A DNA stretch of 5,477 nt from the NCBI GenBank assembly GCA_025936205.1, contig JAICTU010000562.1, positions 1-5,477 on the forward strand. The letters are read 5' to 3'. The translations under genes were made by a program, and so were the position numbers. This stretch comes from Polyangiaceae bacterium (GTDB lineage: Bacteria > Myxococcota > Polyangia > Polyangiales > Polyangiaceae). Within the stretch, counting starts at the first letter, position 1. The number at the start of each line of letters is the position of its first letter. The notes beneath the pieces are model-generated. The model did no database searches. It was not told where the DNA came from and worked only from the letters and a program-made list of their open reading frames with translations. Of the stretch, positions 1-4,518 are shown in pieces.

Positions 1-735
1 ATGCTGGGTTTGCCACCGACGTATCCCACCCCTGACTGGAGCGGCGCAGGTCCAGTGGAGAGGCGCGAGCGTGGGCCACCCTCCGCGCGACGTTGGATTG
101 GGCTCCAGGTTGCGCCCGCTCTGCGCCGAAACTCACAAATCACAGTTCCAAGCCACCTGGGACGTTCGGTGTGTCGCCTCCGGATCTGCGCCCTGCATAC
201 CCGCTGCCCGCACTGCAACGGCGGCTGCGAAAGCTCGTCATCAAAACGACTAGCACCCCACCTGTTCTGGAATTCCTTCAGCGCAACTGCGGCGCGCGAG
301 AATCCGCCTCACAGCGCCACCCTCCCTCGACCAGACGAGCGAGCGCATACTCGCGCTTTCATTCGGAAGGGACCGGCAACGCTCGAGCTCACGCTGTCGT
401 GAGCAGCGAGTGGCACGCACGTGGCGTATCACGGTGACCGCTCACTACCGCAGCAGCAAAGCGGATCCCGGATGCTTTCTGCGCTCTTGCACGCAGTCCT
501 TTAGCGCAACCATTGAGAGTTCCCAGCTTCCGCATGGACAACATCTCATGCGCTGACGCCGCCAGATCATTTGCAGCGGAGCCAGCTGTCGAGACGATGT
601 CTGTCACGCCCTGCTCACGAAGATCCTACATGGCCGCGTTTTGCGAAGCTCGAGCACGATGCGCCAGTAAGCAGCCAAAATCACTGGTGCAACAGCAAGC
701 TCAGATGAGACACGAGTCTCTTCACGATTTATTAA
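1..735. other. Region without a convincing gene; possible mobile-element debris
   Basis: This 735-bp stretch holds no reading frame that looks like a real protein. Several frames stay open for 60-130 codons on both strands, but their translations are rich in Arg, Ser, Pro and His. They have no domain, signal peptide or hydrophobic segment, and their third codon positions lack the strong G/C preference seen in the genes to the right. Base composition is also visibly less GC-rich than in those genes. A CPHC zinc-ribbon-like motif at 205-216, followed in another frame by a helix-like stretch to about 290, may be the decayed end of a transposase (see findings). No tRNA-like fold, tandem repeat or clear terminator was seen. 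The first three bases are ATG, so a frame entering from the left cannot be excluded. Confidence 0.5.
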
Positions 736-942
736 CGAGCCCACCTGGATCGTGCCCGTATACTCCGATCAATTGCGAGAGAATCGTCGATCGAGCCACC
801 GCCCGCTAGCGGGGGCGCCGGCGGTGGAACGACGACGGCCGCCCCGCTGCCGAGGCAGACCAGCGAAAGCGACGCCGGTTCACGCGAAATTATTCCGCCG
901 GCCAGCGGCGGTAGCGGCGGCTCGCAGGCGGAAGACACGCTG
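736..942 (+). pseudogene. Coding-like 5' extension of the cytochrome-c-like gene, lacking start and signal peptide
   Basis: This segment lies in frame with the ATG at 943 and is open back to a TAA at 733-735. From about 781 the translation is Pro-, Gly-, Ser- and Thr-rich (for example EPPPASGGAGGG and PPASGGSGGS). That is the low-complexity linker normally found between the lipid-anchored cysteine and the folded domain of exported Myxococcota proteins, and third positions are mostly G or C. There is no ATG, GTG or TTG in this frame between 736 and 942. No signal peptide was found in the other two frames upstream. The simplest reading is that the true 5' end, with signal peptide and start, was removed by rearrangement, with the join somewhere near 740-800. 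A sequencing frameshift or an unusual CTG/ATT start are alternatives. The linker reading is fairly secure; the cause of the loss is not. Confidence 0.5.
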
Positions 943-1314
943 ATGCCGCCGGCGGAGTTCTGCGACGCGCCGGCCAAACTGCTGGTGCCTCACTGTGGTG
1001 GCGGCTCCTGTCACAGCAACAAGGATGTGCGGATGGGCGACTTCGCTATAAACACCACGCAAGCCTACAACTTCGTCGACAAGGTCTCGACGCGCCACGC
1101 CGACTGCGGGCGCATCATCGACTCGCGGGACTACAGCAAGAGTTTCATTCTGATCAAGCTGCGCGGCGAGCTGCTGAGCAACGTCAGCGAGGCGGTCGCG
1201 GAGAGCGATCCGGTCCATTGCGGCGGGCGCATGCCCATCGGATCCTTCGTGATCGAAGACGAGCTGATTGACTGCATGGCAAGCTGGTTGCAGCAATTCC
1301 AGGCGCCCCGCTAA
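943..1314 (+). CDS. Cytochrome-c-like protein with CX4CH motif, probably 5'-truncated
   Basis: A 123-residue product is read from the only ATG in frame. Cys18-GGGS-Cys23-His24 is a CX4CH variant of the c-type haem attachment motif. Met97-Pro98 in a CGGRMP stretch matches the distal haem-ligand Met-Pro of small class I cytochromes c, and a final helix with Trp115 follows, as in that fold. Further cysteines are Cys7, Cys55, Cys93 and Cys111. In Myxococcota, many exported proteins share this order: CX4CH, then a Ser-Lys-Ser/Lys-Leu-Arg-Gly stretch, then CG-x-R-MP. They are usually lipoproteins or periplasmic proteins of unknown electron-transfer role. Haem binding is inferred from motifs. The natural start must lie further upstream, because the frame is clearly coding before 943, yet no signal peptide is found; without export a c-type cytochrome would not mature. 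A non-haem role for the cysteines is possible. Confidence 0.72.
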   Translation: MPPAEFCDAPAKLLVPHCGGGSCHSNKDVRMGDFAINTTQAYNFVDKVSTRHADCGRIIDSRDYSKSFILIKLRGELLSNVSEAVAESDPVHCGGRMPIGSFVIEDELIDCMASWLQQFQAPR

Positions 1315-1344
1315 ACGGCACGGCGCCGAAGTGGCTGGAGTAGC

Positions 1345-1370
1345 GGGAGGCTCATCGACATTGCCTGCCC
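1345..1370 (+). terminator. Weak stem-loop downstream of the cytochrome-c-like gene
   Basis: GGGAGGC (1345-1351) can pair with GCCTGCCC (1363-1370) with one bulged G, closing an 11-nt loop about 30 bases after the stop codon. No T-run follows, so intrinsic termination is uncertain. In DNA this GC-rich such a stem can arise by chance. Confidence 0.2.
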
Positions 1371-1478
1371 CGGCCCGCGTTGACATGGACCGCCCGGATG
1401 AAGCGAGAGGCAGCAGCTCAGCGCGTCTGGGACGAAATGGTGGCGGGGCATAAGGGGCTCGTGGCCGCGCTGGTCGGG

Positions 1479-1533
1479 CAGTGGGCACATGCTAGTGTCG
1501 TCGGGCGATGGGCGGCGCCGAGCCCCTCTGCTC
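1479..1533. repeat. 55-bp direct repeat, copy A
   Basis: This segment matches 2017-2071 in the same orientation at a constant offset of 538 bases. There are 52 identities out of 55, with differences at 1489, 1508 and 1527. The shared core includes GTGGGCAC, GCTAGTGTCGTCGGGCG and GGGCGGCGCCGAGCCCC. A short internal pairing (GGGC 1510-1513 with GCCC 1522-1525) is possible. Copy A lies 165 bases after the cytochrome-c-like gene and 72 bases before the small lipoprotein gene. It may be a dispersed intergenic repeat or the scar of a local duplication. Confidence 0.9.
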
Positions 1534-1541
1534 GTCGGAGT

Positions 1542-1558
1542 ATCCGCGCTGCGCGGAT
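1542..1558 (+). other. Perfect 7-bp stem with 3-nt loop
   Basis: ATCCGCG (1542-1548) and CGCGGAT (1552-1558) pair perfectly around a CTG loop. The stem lies just after repeat copy A and 47 bases before the ATG at 1606. No T-run follows immediately, only a mixed CT-rich stretch, so it may be a weak terminator for leftward or rightward transcripts or a structure in the promoter region. Confidence 0.4.
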
Positions 1559-1581
1559 CCTGGCTCCGTTTGCTCTTTCGC

Positions 1582-1596
1582 GTTGTATGATGCAAC
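1582..1596 (+). promoter_or_regulatory. Candidate -10 element inside a near-palindrome upstream of the small lipoprotein gene
   Basis: TATGAT at 1586-1591 resembles a sigma-70 -10 box. It sits within GTTGTATGATGCAAC, a 15-base near-palindrome with one non-pairing position. No good -35 hexamer is found at 16-18 bases. Transcription from it would begin about 8 bases before the ATG at 1606. That would give an almost leaderless mRNA and fits the absence of a Shine-Dalgarno sequence. The evidence is weak. Confidence 0.25.
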
Positions 1597-1605
1597 ATTG
1601 CCGGC

Positions 1606-2016
1606 ATGTCAGCTGCCACGAACAGGTACCGCTTGCTCGAGCTTTTGTTGGCCGCAGCCTGCTTTTCGCTGAGCTGTTCAGACCCGAGTTGTGTGGATTT
1701 GGCCGATGATGCCTGGGCGGCCATCGAGAGCGTCAATGGCCAGCATCTGGATTGTTCCGTGGACTCTGATTGTGGATACGTGTCCATTCCGCAGGGATGC
1801 TGGCAATACCCGTCGTGTACGCCGTCCTTCCTGGGCAATCAGGTCGCGTTGAGTGCCGCACTGGCCAGTGCCGCGAGCGGCGCCGCGCGTGATCTTTGCA
1901 GGCGTTTCGAAGCTCGATCGTGTGACTACCCGGCTCCGAGCTGTCCCATTGATCCGCCGGGAACGATTCAGTGTATCCAGGGCAAGTGCGCGTCGGTCGT
2001 CGCCTCGAGCCCGTGA
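1606..2016 (+). CDS. Small Cys-rich putative lipoprotein of unknown function
   Basis: The product has 136 residues. A TGA at 1588-1590 closes the frame upstream, so the ATG at 1606 is the first possible start. The N-terminus has positive charges (Arg7, Arg9), then a hydrophobic run of residues 10-23, and Cys at 19 and 24; AAAC or SLSC could serve as a non-classical lipobox. The mature part has paired cysteines including CSVDSDC (50-56), Cys65, Cys71, Cys98, Cys106, Cys113 and a terminal CIQGKC (123-128). An Ala-rich helical stretch lies at 80-95. This pattern (C-x-x-D-x-D-C early, an Ala-rich middle, C-x-x-G-x-C late) recurs in uncharacterised exported Myxococcota proteins and suggests a small disulfide-stabilised domain outside the cytoplasm. 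It is bracketed by the two 55-bp repeat copies, the second starting one base after the stop codon, and converges with the minus-strand Cys-rich gene. No catalytic motif is seen. Confidence 0.75.
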   Translation: MSAATNRYRLLELLLAAACFSLSCSDPSCVDLADDAWAAIESVNGQHLDCSVDSDCGYVSIPQGCWQYPSCTPSFLGNQVALSAALASAASGAARDLCRRFEARSCDYPAPSCPIDPPGTIQCIQGKCASVVASSP

Positions 2017-2071
2017 CAGTGGGCACCTGCTAGTGTCGTCGGGCGGTGGGCGGCGCCGAGCCCCGCTGCTC
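2017..2071. repeat. 55-bp direct repeat, copy B, in the convergent intergenic gap
   Basis: This is the second copy of the 1479-1533 repeat, 52 of 55 bases identical and in direct orientation. It fills nearly all of the 59 bases between the stop codon of the plus-strand lipoprotein gene (2016) and that of the minus-strand Cys-rich gene (2076). Its GC-rich core can form a short stem (GGGC 2048-2051 with GCCC 2060-2063). It could therefore influence transcript ends from both sides, but lacks a T-run typical of an intrinsic terminator. Confidence 0.9.
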
Positions 2072-2075
2072 TCAA

Positions 2076-2651
2076 TCAAAGGTCGCAAATGCCGCTGCCG
2101 CTCGAGACCCACTCTCCGCCCGCGCATTGGATGGATGTAGGCGTCAATCGGCAGGTGGCGGGCGGGCCATAGCTGCATTCGACCCCCGAATCCGCACAAC
2201 CTTCGCCAACGTTGGGCAGATGCATCGGGCAACGCCGGTCCTTCGGTGGCCCATAGCAAGTCCAGGGCGCCGTGATTCCGGGCTCGAAGGAGGAGCCGCC
2301 GCAGTAGCAGGTGAGACCGCTTGCGTAGCCACACGAAAGCCAACCACCCAACGGCAAGAAGCACTCACCCTCCGGGGGTTCCGCGGGACAATGTGGGTCC
2401 TGTGGCGGACACGCATACGGTGCCGAATAGATGCCCGGCACTGTCCACACGCCATCCGAGCATTGAAAATAGCGACGGCAGCTCGTGAAGTCAGAATCGC
2501 CGTACGTACAAAGGCTGGTGGTACGACGGGCGTCGCAAGCCTGACCCGCTGTTGGTTCGTCTTGCGGACATTTCAGGTCCGGCTCGTTCCCGGCGGTTGC
2601 GCCGCCACAAGACAGGGCGAACGCCATGCCCAGAGCGGGCCAGTACTTCAA
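2076..2651 (-). CDS. Exported protein with three Cys-rich repeat units, probable lipoprotein
   Basis: The product has 191 residues and starts at TTG. The TTG overlaps the stop of the upstream regulator (TTGA), which suggests translational coupling; no ATG or GTG gives a sensible N-terminus. Lys2 precedes a short hydrophobic run ending FALSC (11-15), a plausible lipobox-like site with Cys15 lipidated and GG following. The rest contains three related units beginning at Cys28, Cys88 and Cys141. Each reads roughly CP, P, G, C, then C-x-Y, C, C, then Trp (Trp69, Trp130, Trp181). Y-G follows the second cysteine in units 1 and 3, Y-A in unit 2. There are 18 cysteines after Cys15, enough for nine disulfides. 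Similar CP-x-x-x-P-x-x-G-x-x-C...C-x-Y-G units occur in exported Myxococcota proteins of unknown role. Location is predicted to be the periplasm or outer membrane. Linkage to the c-di-GMP regulator suggests co-expression, but no function can be assigned. Confidence 0.85.
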   Translation of the reverse strand: MKYWPALGMAFALSCGGATAGNEPDLKCPQDEPTAGQACDARRTTSLCTYGDSDFTSCRRYFQCSDGVWTVPGIYSAPYACPPQDPHCPAEPPEGECFLPLGGWLSCGYASGLTCYCGGSSFEPGITAPWTCYGPPKDRRCPMHLPNVGEGCADSGVECSYGPPATCRLTPTSIQCAGGEWVSSGSGICDL

Positions 2652-4366
2652 GCCGAGCGCCGGTTCGTGCCCGCCCAGTCCACTTCGCAGAAGGGCTCGG
2701 CGGGCTTCGCGAACAGGTAGCCTTGCATGAGGTCGATGCCCATGGCGTGCAGGGTGTTGAACTCGCTCTCGGTCTCCACGCCTTCGGCGATCATGACGAT
2801 GCCTTCGTCTTCGCAGAAGTCATGCATGTTGCGCGTCAGGCGGCCCGCTCGGCTGTCGGGGGTGATGCCGCGCACGATGCCCATGTCGAGTTTGACGAAG
2901 TCGGGCTCGAGCATCGCCAGGGAGCCCAGGCCCTGGTAGCCCGCGCCGAAGTCGTCGAGCGCGATGCGGAAGCCAACTTCGCGCAGTTTGCACAGCTGGG
3001 CTCGGGCGCTCGCGAAGTCGCTGATCTGTTCGGTCTCGGTGATCTCGAGCACGATGCGGTGGGCGGCGGCGTGGAGCACGGAGTTGGCGGCGAACAGGGC
3101 GTCGCCGTAGAGCTCCTGGGGCTGGACGTTGAGGAACAGCGAGGCGTCGGCGCGCAGCCGGTCCATGGGCTGCAAGGCGACTTCGCGCAGCAGGTTGCCG
3201 AACTCGATCAGGCGCCCCGCCTCGCCCGCCGCGGAGAGCAGCTCGCCGATGTCGCCGAAGGCAGGGTCCGTGGGGCGGCACAGAGCTTCATAGGCGAACG
3301 GCTGGCGTCCGCGAATGGAGACGATCGGTTGGTAGACGAAGCGCACGGCGCGCCGGCTCAGGCAGCCGCCGAGCGCGCGCACGCGGTGCAGGCCGGAGTC
3401 GACGCCGGTCTCGCTCGCTTCGTCGCGGTCGTAGCAGAGCTGGCAGTTGCCGCCGGCGGCCTTGGCGCGGCGGAGCGCGCTGCCCGCGGCGTCGATCAGG
3501 GCGCTCGGTTCGCTGTGGTCGGTCGGGTACTCGGCGAGGCCGACCGATGCGGTCAGCCCCAGGGTGTCCTTGGAGACGCGCGCCAGTGAGAGCGCGCCGC
3601 GCAAGCGTTCGACCACGCCCGCAGCCTGTTTGACCGGGGTCTCCGGCAAGAGCAGCGCGAAGGTGGCGCCGTTCAGGCGACACACCAGGTCCTGTTTGCG
3701 CGAGACGCCGGCGACCGACAGGTTGTCGGCGGGCAGTAGCAGGTCGGCGACCAGGCGCAGGACGCGATCGCCTTCGGCATGGCCCAGGCGTTCGTTGACT
3801 TCAGAGAAGCCGTCGAGCGCGATCAGCGCGAGCGAGAAGCGGTGCCTGTTGCGCGAGCGTTCGATCTCGCTGCGCAGCTGGGTCTGGAAGTGGGTGTGAT
3901 TGAACAGGCCCGTGACGGTGTCTCGGGCCGCGAGGCGCTCGAGCTCGCGGCACTTCGCCACAAGGTTGGCGAGCAGGGAGCGATTGGCACGCTCCAGGTG
4001 CAGCTGCTTGGTCATGCGCTGGAAGCGCGCCTCGAGGTCGTCGAGGTCCAGCGGCTTGATGAAGTAGTCGGCGACGCCATGGCGCATCGCTTCGACCGCG
4101 GAGTGCAGGTTGGCGTAGCCAGTGATCAGCGCGACCTTGCAGTCGGCACCGGTCAGCGCGGCGCAGATCTGGAGGCCGGTGCCGTCAGGCAGGTTCTTGT
4201 CGACAAAGGCCAGGTCGAAGTCGACCAGGCGGCAGCGCTCCAGGCCCTCGGCGCAGGTGGAGAAGGTCTCCACGTGTGCGCCCATGTCCGCCAGCGCGAC
4301 TTGCAAGAACTGTCGGATGACGGGTTCGTCATCCACCACGATGACCCTGATCGGAGTCCCGGACAT
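2648..4366 (-). CDS. Response regulator REC-(degenerate GGDEF)-EAL, predicted c-di-GMP phosphodiesterase
   Basis: The product has 572 residues. The receiver domain (about 5-122) has the acidic pair Asp12-Asp13, phospho-acceptor Asp56 (FVDKNLPDG), Thr82 and Lys104, so all switch residues are present. A charged helical linker (about 107-148) joins it to a GGDEF domain (about 145-313), recognisable from DTVTGLFN and NERLGHAEGD. There the active-site motif reads NGATF (232-236) instead of GGDEF, while the RxxD inhibitory-site motif (Arg223-Asp226) keeps its usual five-residue spacing. The EAL domain (about 328-565) is complete: EALCR (360-364), Asn413, EITE (441-444), DDFG (471-474), Lys492, AEGVE (527-531) and QGY (548-550). 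The expected role is phosphorylation-gated hydrolysis of cyclic di-GMP to pGpG in the cytoplasm, with cyclase activity lost. The ATG at 4366 is chosen because it leads straight into the receiver and a TAG lies upstream at 4409-4411; no clear ribosome-binding site is seen. A membrane sensor gene is divergent, and a Cys-rich exported protein gene overlaps its stop. Confidence 0.96.
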   Translation of the reverse strand: MSGTPIRVIVVDDEPVIRQFLQVALADMGAHVETFSTCAEGLERCRLVDFDLAFVDKNLPDGTGLQICAALTGADCKVALITGYANLHSAVEAMRHGVADYFIKPLDLDDLEARFQRMTKQLHLERANRSLLANLVAKCRELERLAARDTVTGLFNHTHFQTQLRSEIERSRNRHRFSLALIALDGFSEVNERLGHAEGDRVLRLVADLLLPADNLSVAGVSRKQDLVCRLNGATFALLLPETPVKQAAGVVERLRGALSLARVSKDTLGLTASVGLAEYPTDHSEPSALIDAAGSALRRAKAAGGNCQLCYDRDEASETGVDSGLHRVRALGGCLSRRAVRFVYQPIVSIRGRQPFAYEALCRPTDPAFGDIGELLSAAGEAGRLIEFGNLLREVALQPMDRLRADASLFLNVQPQELYGDALFAANSVLHAAAHRIVLEITETEQISDFASARAQLCKLREVGFRIALDDFGAGYQGLGSLAMLEPDFVKLDMGIVRGITPDSRAGRLTRNMHDFCEDEGIVMIAEGVETESEFNTLHAMGIDLMQGYLFAKPAEPFCEVDWAGTNRRSA

Positions 4367-4449
4367 GAACGCATCGAGCAGAACGGATTTCAGAGGAGTG
4401 GACTGAACCTATTCCGCGCGGGTCGTGCGTCGCTCGCTGGCTGGATCCG

Positions 4450-4461
4450 TTCATCGATGAA
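4450..4461. promoter_or_regulatory. Perfect 12-bp palindrome in the divergent intergenic region
   Basis: TTCATCGATGAA is an exact inverted repeat. It lies 58 bases before the sensor ATG (4519) and 83 bases upstream of the regulator ATG (4366). The 152-bp gap must carry the promoters of both genes, so a dimeric repressor or activator site shared by the pair is plausible. I could not identify convincing -35/-10 pairs or a sigma-54 site on either strand. Function is inferred from position and symmetry only. Confidence 0.35.
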
Positions 4462-4518
4462 ACAAATGCGTCGTCCGGTTTGCTACAGGGCCAGCTCAGG
4501 CAACCGTCCCTGATCCGG

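Noticed and set aside
389..607. A 72-codon minus-strand frame starting with GTG
   Set aside because: It has weak third-position G/C bias and no signal peptide, membrane segment or recognisable motif; not supportable as a gene.
759..764. TATACT resembling a -10 promoter box
   Set aside because: The nearest -35-like sequence (TTAACG at 732-737) is 21 bases away, too far for a normal spacer, and no usable start codon follows until 943.
802..813. Perfect palindrome CCCGCTAGCGGG
   Set aside because: It lies inside the coding-like Pro/Gly linker, where GC-rich codons easily create short palindromes; no sign of a regulatory role.
880..1488. A 202-codon minus-strand open frame over the cytochrome-c-like gene
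   Set aside because: The plus strand carries the CX4CH and Met-Pro motifs; the minus translation is Arg/Ala/Pro-rich without features.
1380..1500. Plus-strand frame with a stretch reading WDEMVAGHKGLVAALVG, faintly like a piece of DUF4338-type transposase
   Set aside because: The resemblance covers fewer than 20 residues, lacks the defining aromatic motif of that family, and the frame continues into the 55-bp repeat; likely chance.
1678..2364. A 228-codon minus-strand open frame overlapping the lipoprotein and Cys-rich genes
   Set aside because: It crosses the convergent gap and the repeat and is in conflict with two better supported genes; its shared segment with another minus frame is simply the 55-bp repeat.
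2552..3589. A 345-codon plus-strand open frame
   Set aside because: It lies opposite the regulator gene and its Ala/Gly/Val-rich translation follows from high-GC codon mirroring; the minus-strand frame has a full set of REC and EAL motifs.
3779..4513. A 244-codon plus-strand open frame overlapping the regulator start and the intergenic region
   Set aside because: It is antisense to the receiver and GGDEF parts, and no domain or sensible N-terminus is visible.
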